DNA of 64,000 bases from JAPORK01 sp026710285 (lineage in GTDB: Bacteria > Pseudomonadota > Gammaproteobacteria > Pseudomonadales > Endozoicomonadaceae). The position numbers and the translations under genes were made by a program. Position 1 is the stretch's first letter, and every line of letters starts with the position of its first letter. The notes under the pieces were generated by a model. The model did no database searches and was not told the origin of the DNA. It saw nothing but the letters and a program-made list of their open reading frames with translations. Shown here piece after piece: positions 8,560-17,736 of the stretch. The stretch lies in contig OZ241746.1 in the NCBI GenBank assembly GCA_965201045.1, forward strand, positions 2,728,001-2,792,000, written 5' to 3'.

Positions 8560-8697
8560 GCGTTAGCTAATTTGACTTTCTCCCCTTTCTAAAGACTTCA
8601 GGGTAAGATCATGCTTTTATCTGGATAATAGTGATGTGGTACCCTGAAACCTGTCAGCCCAAGTGCTACAGCGAAAGGTGTTGAGGGTTCTCAACAT
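8560..8697 (-). repeat. Structured noncoding block, copy B
   Basis: Nearly identical to 3394-3528. The stem arms carry compensating and non-compensating changes (ACTTCAGGGTA against TACCCTGAAACCT), the loop is conserved, and the GGGGAGAAAGTCAA motif reads on the minus strand. It sits about 100 bp beyond the stop codon of the complete Rhs gene, between that gene and the pncC fragment. Confidence 0.6.
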
Positions 8698-8799
8698 GGG
8701 TCGCAAGAAGTTCTCACTAAAACCGCTCTTGCGCTTTAGTGGTGGGAGTATGTTACATAATATCTGCCAACATGACAATTTATGCAGTTGATTATGTAA

Positions 8800-11700
8800 C
8801 TAGAGACGAACATAGCTAATAATTCCAAGTGTTCCGTTCTCACCCATAAATAAATCCATATCTAACTCTTCAAATCTTCCGCAAATCATTTCAACGGTTC
8901 CTTCACTATTGACTCTGTAGGTCCACCATAAGTCAGGACCGTTATCAAAAGGTTTGATTGCACGGCTTACCTGTAATATATTCATATGACTAACACTCCG
9001 GATAATCATAGCATCATCACTTTCTTTAAACAGTTTGTCTATCGAAGAAAAACAGGGGGATTTAAGTGGTATATACCAGCCAAATGATGATAACATCGTT
9101 CTTAATCCAAGTTCATAAGGATGATCCGGAGTTAATAAAGCATGCCTGAGTGTCCATATTCTTGCCTGTAAAAAGTAGTAATACAAATCCAAATCAACAG
9201 GTTTGCCCGTACATTTGGCAGCCAGTAATATTGTCAGAGAATCACATCCAATACTGCCGGGGTTTTTTTCTCCAAAAGCGCGCATAATTTTCCATATCCG
9301 GTTTACCATAGCTAAACTATGTATGTACAAATCTTCCTCTACAATACTCTTTTTTATGCGTGAATTTGTACGCAGGGTCATAATTAAGCTTTTGACGCAG
9401 TCCGGATGCGTACGAGCTAATTGCTCTGCACTGGGATACTCTAATTTTTGTTGCATCTTTGATGGCATTAATCCTTCACTGACATAACCTAAGGCGACCG
9501 AGGTATCCGACGTTTCCGCCGAAGATAATACACCGTACATACTAAACCCCAGTAATGCCACACTCGTTGCAGTTACTATCAGTGCTGTTGTTATACCGAT
9601 AACAGATGCTGTAATATCCAGCCCCCGGTTAGGTGGAAGAGAGGCAGCGGCAACAGGAACAGTACTGGCAATTGCGGCGCCTGCCGTAACTGCAGTGAAT
9701 AATGAACTGCTTCCGGCATCGGCTATAGCTAACCCTAATGATGCAAATGCTATACCCGCTATTATTGCTGAACCGGCAATGTTTGCCCAGCGCTTGTGAA
9801 TGGCACTTAAACCAAATGTGCCGATATATCCCATCCATTTAAAAGCTGTTCCCACCCATTCAGGCATATTTCCACTGGGATCGCTATTCATGACTGGATT
9901 ATTATTACCAAAATCATAACCGCCTGTTAACGGATCTTCAGTAAAAAAATAGCGATGTTGTGAATTATACACTCTTTGTCCTGAACCCAGAAACTGCCAT
10001 CCTGTGGAAGGGTCGGTACGTTCACCATTAAACCCAATCAGGTTTTGCTGATACAAGGGTAATGGTACAGATTTTGTATGCCAAACCATACCGTATGGAC
10101 TGTATAAATTACGTATACTTAGCTGATATGGATTATTAATGCTATCAGTTTTTTTTAAAACAGCAGTAACATCACCTTTATAATTACTTTCATAATATTC
10201 ATCAATGCTATTGTCAACAGATTTAGCCACCAGGTGATAACCAATAATATGCGACTTATTACCTGCACTATTAATTTTGGTATTAATCAAATGATCATTA
10301 CGATAAAAAAAATAACTGCTACCTGCTCTGTTTTGTTCGATTATTTTTTTACCACTACCATCATAGATGTAATGACTCTGCTTTCCATCAGGTGCTGTTA
10401 CATCAGTGATCTGATTTAAAGCATTGTAAGTTATTTTACTTTTCTGATCGATTATCATATTTCCGGAAATGTCATAATATAACGGATAAAATTTCTGTGC
10501 CAGGTGATTCCAGCTGATACTGATTTGTTTGGGGCGTAACGGAGCAGAAGAATCATTATAGCAGTAATGTATTGTTTTAGTGATTGTTTGATGCTGTACC
10601 GGATCATATAAAATTTCGTCTGCTTTTGCCAGTGTGTTCAGTGGTGTAAAAGTATAGTTTTGTTGGGTAATCACCGGAGCGTTTTGGAGTAAACTACCAC
10701 TGATATCTGTTTCTCTGGGACATAAAGGTAAATCAGTAGAGCCGGTGCAGGTCATTTTTTTCAGAGCATTAAGGTGATTATACTGATAATGCAGCAGCGC
10801 ATATTGATGATCTGTTTTGTATAAGAGTGTCGTAATATTATCGTTATTATCATAACTAAATTGCCATTGTGATAATAATCTGCCCCCCAGCATATCAGTT
10901 ACATTATCTGTATGTCCCCAGTTATCGTAAGTGATAGTTCGGTGCATTTTGCTGCCATAATGAACATCAGTTATCCGGGAAAAACCATCGTAAACAGAAG
11001 TAACAAGTGTTTTAGCAAGCCCATGTTTTGGTTGATACCGTGTAGTAACAATACGTCCCAGTGAATCATAACGGATCTGTGTTTTATTACCTGAAATATC
11101 ACTGTTGCTGATAAGCCGACGGTTGTTGTCATATTCCCATGACAGGTGATAATCCAGGTAACCTTTTTTTCCGCTATGAACGATAGTTTGTGGTAATCCG
11201 TCATCACCATAAGTGTAAATACTAACCCCGGTTATATCTTCTTTTTTTACCGGCAACATTGTCAGTGGATCATAACTTACTTTTAGCTGTAGTTTATTAT
11301 CCAGATATTTAGCAACAGGAAGACCTGAGAGATTGTACTGCCATGAGAATGTATGTCCGGATGGTGTACTGACTGAGGCAAGTTGTCCGGTTTTAGTGTA
11401 AGTGAAAAATGTCTTTTTTCCGTCTTCAGCAGCCTGCCATACCCTTTGTCCGGATGCATTATATTCAGCAGAAGATAGCAGGTAGCGCCCTCCTGAGACA
11501 GGTAAATACCATTTCTGAATAACATGATTGGTCAGGTCGCTAACGGACTGCATCTGATTACCTTCAGAATCAGTAATAGACATCAGATAGCCAGACGCAG
11601 CATAATGCTGTTTTATTATTCTGTTTTGATAATCTTTTTTTAAAGCGATACGACCAAACCCATCGTATTGTGTTGTTACTGTTTTTGCAGCCGCTATTTT

Positions 11701-14262
11701 ATCACCATGGGCACACAGATATTGTAGCGATGGCAGTGTTTTTTTTGTAATTGGTAACATAATTTGTTTAACCGGTTGACCGGACAACATGGTTTTTACA
11801 ACAGAAATAACTGAGCGATTTCCAAACCGGTCCTGTTGATAGCTAAGCATACAAAGATGAGGATCATCATATGCTGTGATCTTTGTTATTCCGTCTGGAA
11901 GATGAACCTGCAATATCCTGCTAAGATCATCATAATCACGAGTAACGGTAAGTGTCTTTATCTGTCCGGAAGTATCAAAGTGATAGCTGTGTTCAGCAGT
12001 AAGGCGCCCGTAAGCATCAAAACGATTGATTTTTTTTAGCTGCCAAAGATCAGGCTTTATTTTTCCCGCAGCAGTAATAACACTGTCAAAAAATTTTACT
12101 GCCCGTCCTGCATTATCAAAAATGATTTTATGTCTCAAACCACTTGAGGGAACTATTTGTACTGTATTGTGTTCAGGTGCAATAAGGTAATTATAATATG
12201 TGCTGGCTGAAAAAGAGGTGCCAGTTACTGTTTCTGTTTGTGTAAGACGACCTAACGGATCATAGTGGTAGTAAACGGTGTTACTACCGGAAGAATCGGT
12301 AGTACTTATTTTTTGATTAGTAAACAGGCTGGTTACAACCTGTGATGAATAGTCTGCTTTACCTTGCCCTGACTCAATGGTACTGTAAGTAATTTTACGA
12401 TGACCATCAGCACTTTGTTTATAATAATAATGCCTTATAATCTGTTTTAATTTTGAAACAGGCGCTGTAGTTCCTGTCATGGTTAACTGGCTCAGCAATC
12501 CATAATTCAGTAGATTATTAACATCATGATAATAATGTCGTGTTGTTAGCGTGTATTGTTCTCCGCTTTTAACCATTTGTTGCCTGAGTTTTAATAAATA
12601 ACCGGAATCATTACGATTAAATTCTTTCTGGTAGAAGTTGTAAGTGATAACCGGAGATAATGTTTTTTTTCTACTATGCTGATCTATTGCCGGATATTGT
12701 ACCACTCTTTCAGGTAAAGTATTAAAAGACCAGTTGTGAGGAACAGCAGGACAAGCAGTATCACCTGAAGCAGGACAGTAATCAGTATGGGTTAAGCGAC
12801 CATAGTTATCTGTATGGTCAGTTATACGACCCTGAGTATCATATTTTGCTGACACAGTACTTATAGCCGGTATACCGGTATGATTACCCCATACTTTAGA
12901 AACTATTTTTAACGGAAAGCTGTAGATTACCGGTAATTGAGAAAAAGAAGTATGAGCACAGCCATCCCCCTGATCAGTGCGACAAAAAAAGTAATGAACT
13001 GATGATAATATAGCTCCGGTACGATCACTAATCTGCTGGCTGTTAATCAACAGATGATATTTATTATAGGTGCGTATTTCCTTAATAAGACCGTTATCTG
13101 CTGATGTTTGATAAGTGTAATCAGATGGTGCTTCAAACAACATGTCCTGCTGTAGATTATCAGTTATTAACCCGGCATTAAAACCAAGATAATCATGTTT
13201 GTTTGCATTGATCTGCATGTAATTATAGCGCATAACCATTGCTGGTTGTCCTGCACCAGGATCAGTAACTTCACGACTCACCGCACACAATACACTCTTT
13301 GATGGCGCAGGTATTTTAATGGCATCAGTACAGTTGTAAGTAACTGTTTTTTTTAACCCTGTCGGATAATCAATTCGTGTAATAAGATGTCCTGTGTAGT
13401 GAATATACAAACTCAAACTACTATGATCGTTTAGTAAAGGCAGTGTGGCATGTAATAATTTATTATTTTCACTGGTGAGCAGTACCTTAACTGATTTTCC
13501 GTTATAACCTTTGCTACTGATAATTATTTTATCTTTTTGCCAGCTGAGCTGAATGAAATTATTACAATTATCAGTTATATACTGCAACTGATGTGTTCCT
13601 GGTTTGTACAAAAAATGCACATAGTTGCCATCTTGTTGTATGAGTTTGGTTTCATACCCGTCATGAGATAATATTTCACGTAAACCATTCGCATAAGTAA
13701 TAACAAAGTACGTCTTTTTATCACCGTTAATACTAATGTCGTGTAGTTTGTGATAATGTGGTTGCCATTGTCCATTATTATTCTTTCGCAGATAAAAATT
13801 TTGACCACTTGCCGTAAACAGTTGATTGGTTGCAGGGTTAAATCGGGTTAAATTCCACTGCCAGCCAAAGCCCAGATTGTCTTTATTTGCAACAGTCATA
13901 CTACTGTAAATGGCTTCAAGGTCAATGTTGGGTCCGTGCCCCAGATTACTCAACAGACTACCCACTTTAATATGAGCAGTAAAAGTACCCGTACGCGGAT
14001 CAACAGTGGACCCCCAGGTTTGTTTAAAATTCATGGCGTTTGACCATGTATTTATACCAAATGATGCTGACGAATAAGCTTTCAGGGAATTTTTTCGTTT
14101 ACCCGATTTACCCGGGTTGTTTATCGGTTTCAGGTAGCGGGTGTTAAAATTAGCAGAATTTATTTTGTATGTAGCAAAAACTACAGAAAGTAAATTAAAG
14201 AACATTATAGTAATGAGAACAAAAAAATTTAATAATTGTGGTATTAATTGAACAGGTTTCAT
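8800..14262 (-). CDS. Rhs/YD-repeat protein with hydrophobic segment and unique C-terminal tip
   Basis: An 1820-residue Rhs protein. Residues 1-30 form a hydrophobic N-terminus that looks like a Sec signal or anchor. A conserved block (WSNAMNF... VDPRTGTF... LSNLGHGPNIDL) is shared with the Rhs array at 26.8-46.8 kb. YD repeats (YDGFGRI, YDSLGRI, YNALNQI) run from about 100 to 1400 and would form the cocoon-like shell, closed by the Rhs core end GNNNPVMNSDPSGN near 1465. Then come a glycine/alanine-rich hydrophobic stretch (about 1480-1570) and a tip of roughly 200 residues with GSIGCDSLTILLAAKC (Cys near 1672) and VSHMNIL (His near 1759). That Cys/His pair might be catalytic, but I do not recognise the family. 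No VgrG/PAAR domain and no downstream immunity-like gene are present. Confidence 0.88.
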   Translation of the reverse strand: MKPVQLIPQLLNFFVLITIMFFNLLSVVFATYKINSANFNTRYLKPINNPGKSGKRKNSLKAYSSASFGINTWSNAMNFKQTWGSTVDPRTGTFTAHIKVGSLLSNLGHGPNIDLEAIYSSMTVANKDNLGFGWQWNLTRFNPATNQLFTASGQNFYLRKNNNGQWQPHYHKLHDISINGDKKTYFVITYANGLREILSHDGYETKLIQQDGNYVHFLYKPGTHQLQYITDNCNNFIQLSWQKDKIIISSKGYNGKSVKVLLTSENNKLLHATLPLLNDHSSLSLYIHYTGHLITRIDYPTGLKKTVTYNCTDAIKIPAPSKSVLCAVSREVTDPGAGQPAMVMRYNYMQINANKHDYLGFNAGLITDNLQQDMLFEAPSDYTYQTSADNGLIKEIRTYNKYHLLINSQQISDRTGAILSSVHYFFCRTDQGDGCAHTSFSQLPVIYSFPLKIVSKVWGNHTGIPAISTVSAKYDTQGRITDHTDNYGRLTHTDYCPASGDTACPAVPHNWSFNTLPERVVQYPAIDQHSRKKTLSPVITYNFYQKEFNRNDSGYLLKLRQQMVKSGEQYTLTTRHYYHDVNNLLNYGLLSQLTMTGTTAPVSKLKQIIRHYYYKQSADGHRKITYSTIESGQGKADYSSQVVTSLFTNQKISTTDSSGSNTVYYHYDPLGRLTQTETVTGTSFSASTYYNYLIAPEHNTVQIVPSSGLRHKIIFDNAGRAVKFFDSVITAAGKIKPDLWQLKKINRFDAYGRLTAEHSYHFDTSGQIKTLTVTRDYDDLSRILQVHLPDGITKITAYDDPHLCMLSYQQDRFGNRSVISVVKTMLSGQPVKQIMLPITKKTLPSLQYLCAHGDKIAAAKTVTTQYDGFGRIALKKDYQNRIIKQHYAASGYLMSITDSEGNQMQSVSDLTNHVIQKWYLPVSGGRYLLSSAEYNASGQRVWQAAEDGKKTFFTYTKTGQLASVSTPSGHTFSWQYNLSGLPVAKYLDNKLQLKVSYDPLTMLPVKKEDITGVSIYTYGDDGLPQTIVHSGKKGYLDYHLSWEYDNNRRLISNSDISGNKTQIRYDSLGRIVTTRYQPKHGLAKTLVTSVYDGFSRITDVHYGSKMHRTITYDNWGHTDNVTDMLGGRLLSQWQFSYDNNDNITTLLYKTDHQYALLHYQYNHLNALKKMTCTGSTDLPLCPRETDISGSLLQNAPVITQQNYTFTPLNTLAKADEILYDPVQHQTITKTIHYCYNDSSAPLRPKQISISWNHLAQKFYPLYYDISGNMIIDQKSKITYNALNQITDVTAPDGKQSHYIYDGSGKKIIEQNRAGSSYFFYRNDHLINTKINSAGNKSHIIGYHLVAKSVDNSIDEYYESNYKGDVTAVLKKTDSINNPYQLSIRNLYSPYGMVWHTKSVPLPLYQQNLIGFNGERTDPSTGWQFLGSGQRVYNSQHRYFFTEDPLTGGYDFGNNNPVMNSDPSGNMPEWVGTAFKWMGYIGTFGLSAIHKRWANIAGSAIIAGIAFASLGLAIADAGSSSLFTAVTAGAAIASTVPVAAASLPPNRGLDITASVIGITTALIVTATSVALLGFSMYGVLSSAETSDTSVALGYVSEGLMPSKMQQKLEYPSAEQLARTHPDCVKSLIMTLRTNSRIKKSIVEEDLYIHSLAMVNRIWKIMRAFGEKNPGSIGCDSLTILLAAKCTGKPVDLDLYYYFLQARIWTLRHALLTPDHPYELGLRTMLSSFGWYIPLKSPCFSSIDKLFKESDDAMIIRSVSHMNILQVSRAIKPFDNGPDLWWTYRVNSEGTVEMICGRFEELDMDLFMGENGTLGIISYVRL

Positions 14263-14439
14263 AATTTTTTTAAAGGAATTAGACAGGATGAAAGTAATTT
14301 TATAGTTTTATGCCAGAAATTATATAAAATTGATGTTACTTTTACAAAGAAAAAGCTCGAATTTTCCGGGCATTTTGTCATGGTAAATGCAGGAGGGAAA
14401 TATTAGATGAAAGCAAAAACATATGACAGATATGTTTGC

Positions 14440-14530
14440 CTGATGGGAGCCGTATGAATCAAGAGGTGCATGTACGGTTCTGCGAGGGGCTGTGGGGAAG
14501 GTTACCACGGTCTACTCTCCGATCCGCACG
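14440..14530 (+). mobile_element. Group II intron 3' end (domains V and VI) remnant
   Basis: GAGCCGTATGAATC at 14447-14460 pairs with GCATGTACGGTTC at 14468-14480, giving the 34-nt hairpin of a bacterial group II intron domain V. It is followed by a GAGGGGCTGTGGGG...CCACGGTCTACTC hairpin that fits domain VI and the 3' splice region. No reverse transcriptase/maturase frame is left upstream, so this is a dead 3' fragment next to the Rhs gene start. Confidence 0.7.
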
Positions 14531-14931
14531 CCGGGATCTGTGGGGGGGTGGAATTACCAATAGGCAGTTCCTTCTGCTCGATGTTGTCAATCACCACTGA
14601 AAATATCACTTCCAGGTTGCAGAATTCCGGAAACCAATGCCAGAATGATCAGGTTTTTTCAGCATCAACAGGCTCTAAAAGATCGGGTTTTACCACATGC
14701 TTGATAACAGATAAATCCGCTATTTTTAAAAAAATTACCGGTATACAGAGGCAAGTTTTTTCATGATGCTGTACAATTGCAAACATTACCGGCAAAACAG
14801 CTTGTCAGTTCTCAGATATTAGCAGATTGCCATACAGATGTTACGGTTGTTTTACAGAAAAATCAGCTTTATCTATAAAATCTGGTTACATCGAGACTTT
14901 TAGACAGAAATGAACAGAGGAAAAATTAAAT
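14531..14931 (+). other. Gene-poor stretch before bcp, possible coding remnant
   Basis: About 400 bases follow the intron fragment. One plus-strand frame near 14725-14877 reads FLKKLPVYRGKFFHDAVQL and on to a stop just before bcp, which looks like the C-terminal end of a lost gene cut by the intron fragment, but I cannot assign it. The bcp ribosome site (AGAGGAAAAAT) is at the right edge. Confidence 0.35.
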
Positions 14932-15399
14932 ATGATTACTATTAATAATAAGGTGCCCGATTTTACTGCTAATGCTACCAGCAACAAAGAAATTACTTTA
15001 TCTGCTTTTAAAGGTAAAAATATCATTTTATATTTTTATCCAAAAGACAGCACGCCAGGCTGCACTACAGAAGGACAGGATTTTACCAGTTTATACAATC
15101 AGTTTACAGAACTTGATACAGTCATTTTTGGTGTTTCTAGAGACAGCATTGCGTCACACGAAAAATTCAAAGCAAAATATAATTTTACTTTTGATTTACT
15201 TAGTGATCCGGAAGAGAAGTTGTGTAAATTATTTGATGTCATTAAGCAAAAAAGTCTTTACGGAAAGCAGTATATGGGTATTGAACGCAGTACTTTTTTA
15301 ATTGATAAAGCAGGCATATTAAAACAAGAATGGCGTAAAGTAAAAGTAAAAAAACATGCAGAGGCTGTACTTAGTGAAGTTCGTTTATTAAATGCATAA
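14932..15399 (+). CDS. bcp: Thioredoxin-dependent peroxiredoxin, Bcp/PrxQ family
   Basis: A 155-residue cytoplasmic peroxiredoxin that reduces hydrogen peroxide and organic peroxides. The signature YFYPKDSTPGCTTEGQDF holds the peroxidatic Cys44 with the Pro-x-x-x-Thr-x-x-Cys context, and FGVSRDS and the C-terminal RSTFLIDKAG are typical. The resolving cysteine five residues after Cys44, present in E. coli Bcp, is absent here; the only other cysteine is Cys98 in EEKLCKLFDV. It could resolve the sulfenate from a different helix, or the enzyme could work as a 1-Cys type. AGAGGAAA precedes the ATG. It lies 63 bp before glnB. Confidence 0.93.
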   Translation: MITINNKVPDFTANATSNKEITLSAFKGKNIILYFYPKDSTPGCTTEGQDFTSLYNQFTELDTVIFGVSRDSIASHEKFKAKYNFTFDLLSDPEEKLCKLFDVIKQKSLYGKQYMGIERSTFLIDKAGILKQEWRKVKVKKHAEAVLSEVRLLNA

Positions 15400-15462
15400 T
15401 TTGTTTATGCTGCAACAGGTTAAATATTGATAGAGTGAATCAATTCGGAGATGAAGATATTA

Positions 15463-15801
15463 ATGAAAATGATATCTGCGATTATAAAGCCATTTAAGCT
15501 CGATGATGTGCGTGAAGCACTGGGTGAAATCGGTATTTATGGTATGACAATAACAGAAGTTAAAGGGTTTGGTCGCCAGAAAGGACATACCGAGCTATAC
15601 AGAGGCGCAGAATATGTTGTTGATTTTTTACCAAAAATAAAAATTGAAATTGCGGTTGCTGATGACTTTGTTGACAGAATAGTCGAAACGATTCAAAAAT
15701 CAGCCAACAATGGTAAGATTGGCGATGGAAAAATATTTGTTTCTGCTCTGGAACAGGTGGTACGCATCCGTACCGGTGAATGTGGAGAAGATGCGATTTA
15801 A
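15463..15801 (+). CDS. glnB: Nitrogen regulatory protein P-II
   Basis: P-II is a trimeric sensor of 2-oxoglutarate, ATP/ADP and glutamine state that controls glutamine synthetase adenylylation and NtrB. The 112-residue length is standard. I use the ATG at 15463 (MKMISAIIKPFKLDDVREAL), matching family N-termini, rather than one four codons upstream that touches the GGAG ribosome site directly. The T-loop RGAEYVVDFLPK contains the uridylylation tyrosine Tyr51, and the C-terminal signature NNGKIGDGKIFVSALEQVVRIRTGE is complete. glnB and glnK are hard to separate by sequence alone; no amtB is next to it, which favours glnB. Confidence 0.93.
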   Translation: MKMISAIIKPFKLDDVREALGEIGIYGMTITEVKGFGRQKGHTELYRGAEYVVDFLPKIKIEIAVADDFVDRIVETIQKSANNGKIGDGKIFVSALEQVVRIRTGECGEDAI

Positions 15802-16240
15802 TTAAGCGTACCATTTAAAGTACTGTCTCAAAACAAGCAGATTTACTATGACTGCAAGAAAAGGGTAAGTAGCATAACTACCAGAGCGATGTTAATAGCT
15901 GAACCTGAGCAAGGATATTTTTATACGTTAATTTATCCCTGCGGTTTGTCAGGCTATATTAACCTTAACTAACTGATTTTTTTTTCTAAATTTATAAACG
16001 CCTGCTTTCTTGTTTTTGCCAGCAGGTTATCATGATAAAGTAACCAAACGTCTCTCATTGATACCTTTCGAGTTGCACTACTATTTTTTGTGAATTTCCT
16101 CTTCTGAACTTGTTACAAATGGAACTGGTGGTTTATTATAGAGACTTAAAAAGTTAAACGCAATATAACTGTATATTTAGAGCAGACAGATAGGTTCCTG
16201 AAAACTTAATGAACATTACAAAAATCAACAGGGTGGGAAA
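15802..16240. other. Intergenic, no feature recognised
   Basis: About 440 AT-rich bases between glnB and the methyltransferase remnant. I see no open frame with family resemblance, no tRNA and no strong hairpin. GGTGGGA just before 16241 is the ribosome site of the methyltransferase remnant. Confidence 0.4.
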
Positions 16241-17273
16241 GTGAAGATCGTATCACTTTTTTCAGGAGCAGGCGGTCTTGATCTTGGTTTTCAGCAAGCA
16301 GGATTTTATGTGGTTTTTGCAAATGAATAGGATAAAGGAATTTGGAAAACTTATGAACAAAATCATAAAAATACCCGATTAGACAGAACAAACATTATCG
16401 ACATAAAAGAGAGTGAAGTACCTGCATGTGACGGAATAATTGGAGGTTCACCTTGTCAAAGCTGGAGTGAAGCTGGTGCATTGAGAGGTATTCAGGATAA
16501 AAGAGGACAACTTTTTTTTGAATTTATCCGCATTTTAAAAGCGAAACAACCAAAATTTTTTTTAGCTGAAAACGTGAGTGGAATGCTTTTGCCAAGACAT
16601 AAAGAAGCATTACAAAATATAAAGTAAACGTTTATTAATACCGGCTATGATCTTTCTTTTAAACTTTTAAATGCTTGTGATTATAATGTCCCGCAAGATA
16701 GAAAAAGGGTGTTCTTTATAGGGATTAGAAAAGTATTTACCCTTTAAATTTCAGTTTCCTGAAATTACATTTGCAAAAATTCCTCTTGAAAATGCAATAG
16801 GTGATTTAAAAAAGAGTGCACTGCCCGCTAAAGAATATAATATAACGAATGGTAATAATTGCAGCATTCCAAATCATGAATATATGACTGGTGGTTTTTC
16901 TACAATCTTTATGTCGAGAAATAGGGTGAGAGGGTGGAATGAGCAATCTTTTACAATTCAGGCTGGAGGGCGCCATACCCCCATTCATCCACAAGCTCCA
17001 AAAATGCAATTTATTGAACAGGATAAACGTATTTTTGTCCCGGGGAAGGAATATTTGTACAGACGTTTAAGCGTAAGAGAGTGTGCAAGGATTCAAACAT
17101 TCCCGGATCATTTTGTCTTCTTCTACGACAAAGTTGCAGCAGGTTATAAAATGGTCGGAAACGCTGTTCCTGTAAATATGGCAAAATTTTTAGCAGAAAG
17201 CATAAAATTACAAATGCAAAGGAGAGTTATTCAGGAGATAAAATCTCAGGAACAGATGGAGGCAGTCTTATGA
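16241..17273 (+). pseudogene. C5-cytosine DNA methyltransferase, NgoPII/HaeIII-like (inactivated)
   Basis: Starting from GTG at 16241 the frame reads KIVSLFSGAGGLDLGFQQAG (motif I), then IIGGSPCQSWSEAGAL (motif IV with the catalytic Cys), FFLAENVSGML (motif VI, ENV) and VPQDRKRVFFIG (motif VIII). The second part, after a frameshift near 16735, holds the target-recognition region and YKMVGNAVPVNMA (motif X). Lesions are TAG at 16328-16330, TAA at 16625-16627 and the frameshift. The sequence follows M.NgoPII-type (GGCC) enzymes closely in my memory of the family. The stop overlaps the next gene in an ATGA arrangement, as in an intact restriction-modification operon. Confidence 0.85.
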
Positions 17274-17530
17274 CTAATATTTTGGAAGCAATCAACAACA
17301 TAATAAGTCATAAAAACTTTCATATCAAAGATATTTACTTGGGTAAAAACAGAGTTAATAACATGGAAGATGCTCTTGAAAATTTTGTGAAAGATGCTTT
17401 TGCTGACACATTTGCAAATTACAACGAAAATGACAGACTGGAAACTTTTAACCAAAAATTTTCTTGGACAGGTTCGCAAAATGATCCAGCTAAATTAGAG
17501 GATTGTAAAGTTATAAAATTTATAGCATAA
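17270..17530 (+). pseudogene. NgoPII-like type II restriction endonuclease, N-terminal remnant
   Basis: Eighty-six residues beginning TNILEAINNIISHKNFHIK and including NMEDALENFVKDAFADTF and FSWTGSQNDPA resemble the start of R.NgoPII. The frame then runs into LEDCKVIKFIA and stops, where a full enzyme would continue for nearly 200 more residues. The catalytic core is therefore missing. The 4-bp overlap with the methyltransferase remnant shows the original coupling. The following 200 bases hold only weak traces. Confidence 0.7.
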
Positions 17531-17736
17531 AACTTTGGATAGTATACGAGTTGAAAAAATTGAACTAATTTACAGCATCAAAAAAATTTAATCACCGCCT
17601 ATAAACCATCAACTAAGAATGCTATTACATATCAGATCATGTTCATTAACGCAGATAGATCCATCTTAGTAATTCAGGTAACAGGCAGAGTGATTTTACC
17701 GATTAACATACGCTGTAAAATAGCAACTGCCTGATT

